The position numbers and the translations under genes are program-made. The notes under the pieces were generated by a model. That model was given only the letters and a program-made list of their open reading frames with translations. It was not told the origin of the DNA and ran no database searches. Positions 1 to 6,020 of a DNA stretch of 7,351 bases are shown here, piece after piece. This DNA comes from Chloroflexota bacterium (lineage in GTDB: Bacteria; Chloroflexota; Anaerolineae; Anaerolineales; DRMV01), in assembly GCA_013153335.1 (NCBI GenBank), contig JAADEP010000072.1:1-7351 (forward strand), in the 5' to 3' direction. Numbering within the stretch: position 1 is the first letter of the stretch; each line of letters begins with the position of its first letter.

Positions 1-8
1 CTTAGCGG

Positions 9-14
9 TACAAT
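9..14 (+). promoter_or_regulatory. Possible -10 element upstream of the SDR gene
   Basis: TACAAT matches the sigma-70 -10 consensus at five of six positions and lies 24 bases ahead of the ATG at 39. Transcription would begin near base 21, giving a very short leader that is mostly ribosome binding site. The matching -35 would fall outside the window, so this is only a suggestion; the gene could instead be read from an upstream promoter. Confidence 0.3.
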
Positions 15-38
15 GGGAGAAACCTTGGGGAGGGTACG

Positions 39-764
39 ATGCCAGCACCTCACGACGGACATACGGATCCCGCGCTGCGGGTAGCGTGGGTTTTGGGCGC
101 GGGCCGCGATCCGGGCCGGCGTTTGGCTTTGGCCCTGGCTCGCGCGGGCTATCGAACCGCGCTCCACGATTTCAACCCGACTGGGTTGGACGTGACCGCG
201 CGGGCGATCCGCGAGCAAGGGGGCGAGACCTTGGTGCTGACCGGGGACCTGGTCCGCAAGATCACCCTGCAGGGCCTGTTCAATCAAATCGAAGACGCGT
301 GGGGCCGCCTCGACGTGATCGTGTATGCCGAAGAGGCGAACCCCAAGGCCGACCTTTTGCGCTTAGACGAGTGGGATTGGCATCGGGCCCTGGACATCAA
401 CCTGACCGTGCCGTGGCTCTTGGCCCAGCAGGCGGGCCGGGTGATGCTCCAGGGCGGCGCGGTGTTCTTCGTGGGCGGCGACAGCTCGCTCCGCGACCGC
501 GCGCAAGACGTGGGGCTGCCTTTGCTCGCGGGACGGGGCGGTCTGCTCGCGTCGTTGCCGGTGTGGGCCGAACAGCTGGCCCCGCGGGGGGTGCGCGTCA
601 ATCTGCTGCTCCCCGCGCGGCCTCAACGGATGCCCTGGCGCGCGATGGCCCAATCCGCCCGGGACCTGTGGCCGCAGGACCCGCCGACGACCTTCGAGGC
701 CATCTTGCTGCGTTTGTTGGACGAAGCGCGCACGGCTGCGGTGGTCGCGTTGGAGGCCGCGTAG
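39..764 (+). CDS. SDR-family oxidoreductase homologue lacking the catalytic Tyr/Lys
   Basis: This 241-residue protein has the fold signature of the short-chain dehydrogenase/reductase family (NAD(P)-binding Rossmann enzymes, usually about 250 residues). A glycine-rich turn GAGRDPGRR sits at residues 20-28 after the first strand. An acidic residue, D44, follows the second strand, which in this family often favours NAD(H). TGDL at 68-71 matches the usual D-[LV] after strand 3, N121 matches the helix-4 Asn, and APRGVRVNLLLPAR at 181-194 matches the conserved 'gIRVN.v.PG' block. The YxxxK active site aligns with L162-x3-R166, so both the catalytic Tyr and Lys appear lost; a Ser at about 149 may remain. 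The NNAG motif is also degenerate (VYAEEA, 95-100). It may be a non-catalytic or binding protein, or a divergent pteridine-reductase-like member. The ATG at 39 is chosen because GGGGAGGG lies at 27-34. The gene converges on the methyltransferase gene with an 11-bp gap. Confidence 0.8.
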   Translation: MPAPHDGHTDPALRVAWVLGAGRDPGRRLALALARAGYRTALHDFNPTGLDVTARAIREQGGETLVLTGDLVRKITLQGLFNQIEDAWGRLDVIVYAEEANPKADLLRLDEWDWHRALDINLTVPWLLAQQAGRVMLQGGAVFFVGGDSSLRDRAQDVGLPLLAGRGGLLASLPVWAEQLAPRGVRVNLLLPARPQRMPWRAMAQSARDLWPQDPPTTFEAILLRLLDEARTAAVVALEAA

Positions 765-775
765 CCTTCCAGGGT

Positions 776-1576
776 TTAGGCCGCGCGGTCCGCGGCCCGG
801 GTGGCCTGCAGGCGCTGTCGCACCACCTCGAACATGAGGATGCCGCTCGCGACCGCGACGTTGAGGGATTCCGCACCGCCCGGCATGGGGATGTGCACCG
901 CGTCGGTCGCCCAGGCGCGCGCGGCCGCGCTCGCACCGTGGGCTTCGTTGCTCACGGCCAGGGCCAACGGCCTTTGGCCCGGGAGCTCGAAGTAAGGCCG
1001 GCCCTCGTGCGCGGCCGCGAGAAAGCGCGCGAGGCCGCGCGTGGCCTGTCGAATCGTGGCCCAATCGGCCTCGCGGATGGGCACCGCGAAGTGCGCGCCC
1101 ATGCCCGCGCGCAAGACCTTGGGCGCCCAGGGGTCCACGCTGCCGGGCGCGACCCAGACCGCCTGCACGCCCGCGGCCCACGCGGTGCGAAGCAGGGTGC
1201 CCATGTTGCCCGGGTCTTGAATCGCGTCGAGCACCAGCACGAAATCGGGGCGATGGGGCTCGCGGCGCGGGCTCGCGCGCGGGATGAGGACCAGCAGCCC
1301 TTGAGGCGTTTCGGTCTCGCTCAGCCAGGTGAGCAACTCGGGCGCGACTTCCCACGTAGGCACGCCGGCCGCGCGCCAGGCTTCTACCAGCTTTTGGCCG
1401 CGAGCGCGCAGGGCCCGGGTGTAAAACACGCTTTGCGGAACCACCCCCGCGCGGTGGGCTTCTTCCGCGAGCCGCACGCCCTCCAGCACCGTGAGCCCGG
1501 TCTTACGCCGCTCCGCGGCCCGGCGCAACAGCCGTCGCACAGCCTGAATTCTGGGATTGTGCCGCGAGGTCAGCAC
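776..1576 (-). CDS. TrmH/SpoU-family RNA 2'-O-methyltransferase
   Basis: This is a 266-residue SAM-dependent SPOUT-class methyltransferase, expected to methylate a ribose 2'-OH in rRNA or tRNA in the cytoplasm. The N-terminal substrate-binding part begins LTSRHNPRIQ and contains VLEGVRLAEEA at residues 30-40, typical of RlmB/MRM3-like proteins. The catalytic SpoU domain starts near residue 110. Motif 1 (N124-x-G126-x3-R130) lies in DAIQDPGNMGTLLR, motif 2 is AVSNEAHG at 207-214 with E211, and motif 3 is IPMPGGAESLNVAVA at 229-243 with S237, L238 and N239, which contribute to the knotted SAM site. The first glycine of motif 2 is Ser here, a small deviation. I place the start at the GTG at 1576 rather than the GTG at 1582, because the latter overlaps the AGGAGG ribosome site. 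It is divergent from tilS and convergent with the SDR gene. The target nucleotide cannot be read from the sequence, so I give no rlm or trm symbol. Confidence 0.93.
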   Translation of the reverse strand: MLTSRHNPRIQAVRRLLRRAAERRKTGLTVLEGVRLAEEAHRAGVVPQSVFYTRALRARGQKLVEAWRAAGVPTWEVAPELLTWLSETETPQGLLVLIPRASPRREPHRPDFVLVLDAIQDPGNMGTLLRTAWAAGVQAVWVAPGSVDPWAPKVLRAGMGAHFAVPIREADWATIRQATRGLARFLAAAHEGRPYFELPGQRPLALAVSNEAHGASAAARAWATDAVHIPMPGGAESLNVAVASGILMFEVVRQRLQATRAADRAA

Positions 1577-1581
1577 GTTCA

Positions 1582-1587
1582 CCTCCT
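1582..1587 (-). promoter_or_regulatory. Ribosome binding site deciding the methyltransferase start
   Basis: On the minus strand AGGAGG is followed by five bases and then GTG at 1576-1574. The upstream in-frame GTG at 1582-1580 shares its first base with the last base of this site and so is unlikely to be used. The resulting protein begins LTSRHNP after the initiator, as do many family members. Confidence 0.8.
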
Positions 1588-1601
1588 GGGCTCGGATTTG
1601 G

Positions 1602-1607
1602 TATTAT
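1602..1607 (+). promoter_or_regulatory. Possible -10 element for tilS
   Basis: TATTAT (five of six matches) lies in the same A/T island as the opposing -10. A weak -35, TTCACC at 1578-1583, is 18 bp upstream and overlaps the methyltransferase ribosome site. A transcript from here would start near 1614, about 30 bases before the tilS ATG. Confidence 0.4.
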
Positions 1608-1608
1608 A
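1603..1608 (-). promoter_or_regulatory. -10 element for the methyltransferase gene
   Basis: The minus strand reads a perfect TATAAT here, in otherwise very GC-rich sequence. Transcription would start near 1596, leaving about 20 bases of leader that contains the AGGAGG. No convincing TTGACA-like -35 is seen at the normal spacing (CAACCG at 17 bp). Confidence 0.6.
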
Positions 1609-1643
1609 AACGAGCACCCGCGGTCCGGTTGGGCTGGCATCGG

Positions 1644-3137
1644 ATGGACCCTCGTATGCGCCGCGCTTCGTCTGTTCCACCTTCGCCTCAGACGTTTCTG
1701 GACCAGGTGCGCGCCGCGCTCGCGACCTTCGTTCCCTTGCGCGCGTCGGAGCCCGTGGTGGTCGGCGTTTCGGGCGGGGCCGATAGTCTCGCGCTGGCTT
1801 GGGCCCTGGACCAACTGGGCTACCCTCTTGTGGTCGCGCACTTTGACCATGGGCTGCGGCCCGAGAGCGCGGCCCAGGCCCAGGCCGTGGCCGCTTGGGC
1901 GCGTGAGCAGGGTTGGCCCGTGATCGTGCGTCGCGGGGACGTGGCCCAGGCTCGCCGCGGGGGTGAATCGCTGGAAGCGGTCGCGCGCGAGCAGCGTTAC
2001 CGCTTCCTTTTCGACGTGGCCCAGGCGCAGCGCGCGCAAGCTGTGGCCGTGGCCCACACCCAAGATGACCAGGCCGAGACCGTGTTGCTCAATCTGCTCC
2101 GCGGCGCGGGCCTGGAGGGCCTTCAGGGCATGGCCTGGGTGCAGCAACCCACGCGGTGGCATCCGCAGTTGCCCCTTGTGCGCCCGTTGCTGGCCATCCC
2201 GCGCGCCTGGACCCAGCACGTGGCCCGAGTTTTAGGGCTGCCGGTGCAAGAGGACCCGAGCAACGCGGACCTGCGGTATCGGCGGAACTGGGTGCGTCAC
2301 CGCCTGCTGCCCTTGCTGGCTGAGGTCAACCCGCAAATTCGCGCTACGTTGGCCCGCACCGCGCAAGCCCTGGCCGCGGACGCGTCGGTGCTGGCCGACG
2401 CGGTCGAGCACGCGTGGCGCGCGGTGCGCGTCGGCGAGGGGTACGTGCGCATCCCGGCCGACGCGTGGGCTCGGTGGACCGAGCCCTGGCGCGCGCGCAT
2501 CCTGCGCCGCGCGTGGGCGCACCTGCTGGGCCCGGCCGCGCCTCCGCCCTCGTGGGACCAGGTGCAGGCCGCGCTTCGGGCCTTGGAGCAACCCATGGTC
2601 TGGCCGCGGCCTTGGGCCCGCGGGCTCTTTCTTCTGCATCGTCCGGACGGGCGCTTTATCTTGTTGGGGCCGCAGCCCCCGGTGACCGAAGTCTGGCCCC
2701 AAGTCGGGGCTGAGGCCGAACAGCCCGTGCCCCTGGACGGGGTTGTGGCCTTGCCCGGGGGATGGCGCCTGCAGGTCCGCGCGCCCTTGCCCGCAGACCT
2801 CGCGCGCGCGGCCTTGGCTGACCCATCCGCGCGCGAGCCTTGGTCCGCCTGGCTGGACGTGGACGCGGCCCCCGGGCCCTGGGTCTTGCGCGGAGCCCGG
2901 CCTGGGGAGCGGTTCTGGCCGGTGAACACGCCCGGGCCGCGCAACCTCTACGACCTGTTGGCCGCGTCCGGGGTCCACGCGACCGCGCGGCGCGGCTGGC
3001 CTGTGTTGGTCGATGCACGCGGGAACCTCATTTGGCTCGCGGGCCGGGGCCCCGCGCATCCGGTCCGGGTACGCGAGCAAACCCAGCGGGTGGCGCACAT
3101 CCGCCTTATCCCGCCTTCTGAAGGAGCTGATGCATGA
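1644..3137 (+). CDS. tilS: tRNA(Ile)-lysidine synthetase TilS
   Basis: TilS uses ATP and lysine to convert C34 of the tRNA(Ile) CAU anticodon to lysidine, so that the tRNA reads AUA codons; it is generally essential. The 497-residue product shows the N-type ATP-pyrophosphatase PP-loop SGGADS at 43-48, VAHFDHGLR at 64-72, AHTQDDQAETVLLNLLRG at 137-154 and the tRNA-contacting EDPSNADLRYRRNWVRHRLL at 203-222. A variable linker with many W, R and P residues follows. The C-terminal TilS domain runs from about 415 to 490, with ARPGERFWPV, RNLYDLLA, RRGWPVLV and LIWLAGRG. The usual 'PGDRF' is PGERF here. The length is within the longer range of bacterial TilS. I choose the ATG at 1644; the reading frame is open further upstream from a TTG at 1557, but that would overlap the divergent gene. 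The ribosome site is weak (GGTTGGG, 1627-1633), and the ATG at 1656 is an alternative start. The stop codon overlaps the next start as ATGA. Confidence 0.95.
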   Translation: MDPRMRRASSVPPSPQTFLDQVRAALATFVPLRASEPVVVGVSGGADSLALAWALDQLGYPLVVAHFDHGLRPESAAQAQAVAAWAREQGWPVIVRRGDVAQARRGGESLEAVAREQRYRFLFDVAQAQRAQAVAVAHTQDDQAETVLLNLLRGAGLEGLQGMAWVQQPTRWHPQLPLVRPLLAIPRAWTQHVARVLGLPVQEDPSNADLRYRRNWVRHRLLPLLAEVNPQIRATLARTAQALAADASVLADAVEHAWRAVRVGEGYVRIPADAWARWTEPWRARILRRAWAHLLGPAAPPPSWDQVQAALRALEQPMVWPRPWARGLFLLHRPDGRFILLGPQPPVTEVWPQVGAEAEQPVPLDGVVALPGGWRLQVRAPLPADLARAALADPSAREPWSAWLDVDAAPGPWVLRGARPGERFWPVNTPGPRNLYDLLAASGVHATARRGWPVLVDARGNLIWLAGRGPAHPVRVREQTQRVAHIRLIPPSEGADA

Positions 3138-3757
3138 GCCCTTGGTTTCGCCGTCGTCGTCCGAATCCGTTTTTGGCCCGCTTATTGCGCCAGGCTGAGC
3201 TTACCGTTCAGGGTTTCGAGCTGCTGGATCGGTATATGCAGCAACCCAATCCTGAGAGCGCGCGGCAGCTCAAGCTCATTGAAGAAGAAGCTGACGAGGT
3301 GCGACGTCTGCTCATTGATGAGCTGAACCGTTCTTTCGTCACGCCCTTCGACCGCGAGGATATCTTCGCGCTCTCCCTGGCCATTGACGACATGCTGGAC
3401 TACGCGTACACCACCGTGGACGAGATGGAGATCTTTCAGGTCGAGCCTACGCCGGCCATGCGCCGCATGGTTGACCTGCTCCGCAGCGCGGCGACCGAAA
3501 TCTGGCGCGGGGTTCAGCGTTTGGACGGGCACCCGCGCGTGGCCAACGAGCACGCGGTGCGGGCCAAGGCCCTGGAGAACCAGGTCGAGAAGGAATATCG
3601 CAAAGCCCTGGCCGAGATTTTCGAGAGCGTGCAGACCGTGGAGGATGTGGTGCGCATCCTCAAGTATCGAGAGATTTACCGCCATCTTTCCAACGCGGCC
3701 GACCGCGGGGACCAGGCTGCGAACGTCATCGGCGATATCGTGGTCAAGTGGATCTGA
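3134..3757 (+). CDS. DUF47 (PhoU-like) family protein
   Basis: This 207-residue, predominantly alpha-helical, charged protein matches the DUF47/PhoU-related family (TIGR00153-like), cytoplasmic helical-bundle proteins usually linked to Pit-type phosphate transporters. Visible family features are the acidic stretch LIEEEADEVRRLLIDELN at 48-65, FVTPFDREDIFALSLAIDDM at 68-87, and the second-half repeat LENQVEKEYRKAL at 147-159 followed by KYREIYRHLSNAADRGDQAA at 177-196. The E-x3-D and similar acidic patches resemble PhoU metal-binding residues. No membrane segment or signal peptide is present. The start is well fixed: AAGGAG at 3121-3126 is seven bases before the ATG at 3134, which overlaps the tilS TGA, so translation is probably coupled to tilS. 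No phosphate transporter gene is adjacent; downstream is a terminator and a convergent gene. Family assignment is firm, but its role here is only inferred. Confidence 0.9.
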   Translation: MSPWFRRRRPNPFLARLLRQAELTVQGFELLDRYMQQPNPESARQLKLIEEEADEVRRLLIDELNRSFVTPFDREDIFALSLAIDDMLDYAYTTVDEMEIFQVEPTPAMRRMVDLLRSAATEIWRGVQRLDGHPRVANEHAVRAKALENQVEKEYRKALAEIFESVQTVEDVVRILKYREIYRHLSNAADRGDQAANVIGDIVVKWI

Positions 3758-3816
3758 CCCGCGAGGCCGCGGCCCGGTCCTGCCCTTTTGCCTTACACCT
3801 CAGCCCAGAATGCAAA

Positions 3817-3845
3817 CGCCCCGGGGCTCGAACGGCCCCGGGGCG
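3817..3845. terminator. Bidirectional intrinsic terminator between convergent genes
   Basis: A perfect 11-bp GC stem (3817-3827 with 3835-3845) closes a 7-base loop in the 112-bp gap between the DUF47 and binding-protein stops. On the plus strand it is followed by GTGTTTA, and on the minus strand by TTTGCATT. Both are short U-poor tails, so efficiency is uncertain, but the stem is very stable and the position suits termination of both convergent units. Confidence 0.75.
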
Positions 3846-3869
3846 GTGTTTACGCGAGGGTGCGACGGC

Positions 3870-5726
3870 CTACTTTTGGATGGGCTCCAACATGCCGGTC
3901 AGCAGCGCGATGACCGCGAAGTTGTCGCCGTAGGCCGAGTTCTTGAGCAAGTAGTGGTCATCCGGCGGCCAACCGGTGACGCGAGCGGTCTCGTTCACCG
4001 GGTTATTGCCGTAGCGCTCCCACAGGGGCACGACCGGCAGCAGCTTGTTGAACACGTAGGCCACCTCGGCCACGTGGGCCTTTTGGGCTTCCTCATCCAA
4101 GCCCTTGGCCGAGTCGACGATCAGCTGCTCCAGGTCGACCTCCTTGCCATCCACCACCTGCTTCATGGGGAAGTTCATGCCCTTGCCCTCGGGGTTGGCC
4201 ACGTAGTTGTAGTTGAAGAGCACGCCCTTGTACGCGAAGTGCGGGTGGGGTTGGCTGCTGGAACCCCAGTGGCGGATGGCCATCTGGAACTTGCCTTCCT
4301 TGACCTCGGTGCGGTGTTGCTGGAATTGGACGCCGCGCGGGGTGACCTTGATGCCGAACTTGGTCAGTTGTTCGGCCGCGTTTTGCGCGGCAGCCGACCA
4401 GTCCGCGTACTCGGCCGGGAAGGTGAGCTCGAATTCCATGCGGTTGCCTTTGTCGTCGATCCAGACGCCGTCGGAGTCACGCTTGAAGCCGATGCTGAGC
4501 AGGATCTCCTCGGCCTTCTTGGGGTCGTATTCGTAGGTGTTCAGCTTGGCGATCTGCTCTTCGTTGAGCCAGATGGGCACCAGCGTGTCGCTGAAGCCGA
4601 CCATGTACTTCACGGCCTTGGCCGAATCGCCCAAGGAGACCGCGCCGTTCTCATCGCGGTTGATGGCATACGCGATGGCCTGGCGTACTTCAGCCCGGTT
4701 CAAGGGGTAGATGTTGTGGTTGAAGTAGAGCGCGGGACCCGAGTAAATCGGCGGTCGCGCGATGCGGATGCCTTGCTCAATGAACTGCTTCTCGGTCGCG
4801 GGCGGGAAGCCGTGGGTCGCGTAGTCAATGTCGCCGGCCAGCACCAGCGGGGTGATGGTCGGGGTCTCGCCGTTGTAGATGACCAAGCGGTCGAACTTGA
4901 CCTGGTCAGCCAGCCAGGAATTCTCGTTCTTGACCAGGGTCAGTTGGGCCTCGGTGATGGAATCGGGGTCGATCATGTAAGGCCCGGTGACGACCATGCG
5001 CTCAGGTCGGAACTTGTTGAGCTCTTCCTGCAGCGCCTTCCATTCTTCAGAATCCTCGCCTTTGCCCGCGGCGCGCAGCTCCTGCACCTTCTTCGCGAAC
5101 TCGCCGTAGACCGAGTGCGCGCGGATGGGCGTCAAGCGAACCACATAGCGCTCCACCACGGTGGAGGGGTTGTGCATGTGGAATTGGACCGTGTAGTCGT
5201 CCACGGCCTTGACTTCGTCGACGTACTTGAAGACCGTCCACTTGCGCAAGCGGCCCACGTCAAAGGTGGTGACCACGTCCTGCGCGGTGAAGTCCGAGCC
5301 GTCGGACCACTTCACGCCCTTGCGGAGGTGCACGACGAACAGGTCTTCATCCGGCACATACTCCCACGAGGTGAAGAGCAAGGGGACCCAGTCATCCTTG
5401 GCCCACAGGTACATGGCGCCGGGCATCTCCATGACCGGCCAGTAGATGCCCAAGCTGATCGCACCCGGGGCAAAGGTGTTAAAGTGGCCCTCGGGCGGCA
5501 CCTTGTACGGCCACGCGCCATGGAACTCGGTGGAAGCCGTGGCGGCCGGCGCCTCGGTGGCCTTCTCTTCGGGCGCCTCGGTGACCTTTTCCGCGGGGGC
5601 CTCGGTGGCCTTTTCGGCCGGGGCCTGGGTCGCGGCCTCTTCCGTCGCTTTACCGCCGCATGCTGTTAGCCCCAAGGCCAGCAGCAAAACCAGGAAGAGG
5701 AGCAGAAAACGGTTCCTGCGAAACAT
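3870..5726 (-). CDS. Family-5 extracellular solute-binding lipoprotein (peptide/oligosaccharide ABC transporter)
   Basis: This 618-residue SBP_bac_5 (DppA/OppA-like) protein captures a solute outside the cell and delivers it to an ABC permease. The signal sequence MFRRNR plus a hydrophobic stretch at 7-20 ends in the lipobox LTAC, with the lipidated Cys at residue 23. Residues 24-66 are a Thr/Glu/Ala/Pro linker of eight-residue repeats that would tether the globular domain to the membrane. The classic family signature VVHLRKGVKWSDGSDFTAQD lies at 131-150, and RAEVRQAIAYAINRDENG lies in the middle of the protein. Family members bind di- or oligopeptides, nickel or oligosaccharides, and the ligand cannot be told here. 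The ATG at 5726 is preferred over the in-frame codon at 5765, because AAGGAGGG precedes it by four bases and it gives a normal signal peptide. It lies 87 bp after a small membrane protein gene and a fused ATPase gene on the same strand. Its codons look less GC-extreme than those of tilS, which may reflect high expression. Confidence 0.93.
   Translation of the reverse strand: MFRRNRFLLLFLVLLLALGLTACGGKATEEAATQAPAEKATEAPAEKVTEAPEEKATEAPAATASTEFHGAWPYKVPPEGHFNTFAPGAISLGIYWPVMEMPGAMYLWAKDDWVPLLFTSWEYVPDEDLFVVHLRKGVKWSDGSDFTAQDVVTTFDVGRLRKWTVFKYVDEVKAVDDYTVQFHMHNPSTVVERYVVRLTPIRAHSVYGEFAKKVQELRAAGKGEDSEEWKALQEELNKFRPERMVVTGPYMIDPDSITEAQLTLVKNENSWLADQVKFDRLVIYNGETPTITPLVLAGDIDYATHGFPPATEKQFIEQGIRIARPPIYSGPALYFNHNIYPLNRAEVRQAIAYAINRDENGAVSLGDSAKAVKYMVGFSDTLVPIWLNEEQIAKLNTYEYDPKKAEEILLSIGFKRDSDGVWIDDKGNRMEFELTFPAEYADWSAAAQNAAEQLTKFGIKVTPRGVQFQQHRTEVKEGKFQMAIRHWGSSSQPHPHFAYKGVLFNYNYVANPEGKGMNFPMKQVVDGKEVDLEQLIVDSAKGLDEEAQKAHVAEVAYVFNKLLPVVPLWERYGNNPVNETARVTGWPPDDHYLLKNSAYGDNFAVIALLTGMLEPIQK
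5548..5643 (-). repeat. 24-bp tandem repeats coding the lipoprotein linker
   Basis: Three good copies (5548-5571, 5572-5595, 5596-5619) and a decayed fourth (5620-5643) of a 24-bp unit lie within the binding-protein gene. Each encodes eight residues of the type EKATEAPA. The period is a multiple of three, so gain or loss of units keeps the frame and only changes tether length. Confidence 0.85.
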
Positions 5727-5746
5727 AAAACCCTCCTTTCGGTAGG

Positions 5747-5767
5747 ATGTGTGAAGGCTTGACACAT
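5747..5767. promoter_or_regulatory. Operator-like imperfect palindrome in the binding-protein leader
   Basis: Arms ATGTGTGAAG and CTTGACACAT flank a single central G. Nine of ten positions pair; the one mismatch is G-G at 5753/5761. It lies just upstream of the ribosome site of the lipoprotein gene and downstream of its predicted promoter. This suits a roadblock operator for a dimeric repressor, or a leader stem-loop. The binding factor is unknown. Confidence 0.4.
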
Positions 5768-5807
5768 AAATTGCGGGACTCGGTCGCGACCTCCGTGCGA
5801 TGCGATC

Positions 5808-5836
5808 ATTCTATCACTTTTTGCCCAATCGGGCAA
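5808..5836 (-). promoter_or_regulatory. Predicted promoter of the binding-protein gene
   Basis: On the minus strand a -35 TTGCCC (5836-5831) and a -10 TAGAAT (5813-5808) are 17 bp apart. The start point would be near 5801, giving a leader of about 75 bases. The -35 lies within the last codons of the small membrane protein gene. A separate promoter would let the binding protein be made in excess over the transporter, as is common for these systems. Confidence 0.45.
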
Positions 5837-5996
5837 AGATCGCAACCGCGATCAAGATGAGCACGCCAATGGCCAAGCTCAGCAGCGAGACCGTGAACTC
5901 TGGGCTGGGCCGGGGAGCCCACCACATGGAAACCAGGGCGCCCAGGATAATGAGCAGCGCAACCCGGGTCATCAGCAAGCCAACATCAGGGCTCAT
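5814..5996 (-). CDS. Small two-span membrane protein of unknown function
   Basis: The 60-residue product is almost entirely hydrophobic. A first membrane span runs from about residue 7 to 26 (LLMTRVALLIILGALVSMWW), a short polar Pro/Arg loop follows (APRPSPEF), and a second span lies at about 35-54, ending in the basic tail ARLGKK. It is a credible gene rather than a chance frame: AAGGAGG at 6011-6005 is eight bases before the ATG, and it sits 24 bp after the ATPase stop on the same strand. I do not recognise a family. Its place between the ATPase and the solute-binding protein suggests an accessory subunit or regulator of the transporter, but that is inference from position only. The basic C-terminus suggests both ends are cytoplasmic. 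Confidence 0.72.
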   Translation of the reverse strand: MSPDVGLLMTRVALLIILGALVSMWWAPRPSPEFTVSLLSLAIGVLILIAVAIFARLGKK

Positions 5997-6020
5997 CGGC
6001 CCATCCTCCTTATCCTAATC

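Noticed and set aside
779..797. GC hairpin GGCCGCG / CGCGGCC considered as a terminator of the SDR gene
   Set aside because: It has no T-rich tail, and it falls in the coding sequence for the C-terminus of the methyltransferase, where alternating GC codons make such a stem likely by chance.
86..1609. Plus-strand open frame across the SDR and methyltransferase genes
   Set aside because: Its Arg/Gly/Ala/Pro-rich product is an out-of-frame reading of one gene and the antisense of the other, and it shows no domain signature.
1557..1643. Longer tilS start at the TTG at 1557
   Set aside because: It would overlap the divergent methyltransferase start and the shared promoter island, and the extra residues show no TilS similarity.
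3384..5669. Very long plus-strand open frame antisense to the binding-protein gene
   Set aside because: Its product is dominated by Leu, Val, His, Gly and Asp runs typical of the complement of a GC-rich gene. It begins inside the DUF47 gene, has no ribosome site and crosses the terminator.
5759..5764. Exact TTGACA -35 hexamer on the plus strand
   Set aside because: No -10-like sequence exists 16-19 bp downstream (the region is GC-rich) and no plus-strand gene follows. The hexamer is better explained as part of the palindrome at 5747-5767.
5727..5765. Longer start for the binding protein at 5765
   Set aside because: It would place 13 extra residues before the signal peptide and bury a strong AAGGAGGG ribosome site inside the coding sequence.
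5820..5837. Hairpin TTTGCCC / GGGCAAA considered as a terminator of the small membrane protein gene
   Set aside because: It lies within the last codons of that gene and has no T-tract after it on either strand. Part of it also serves as the predicted -35 of the next gene.
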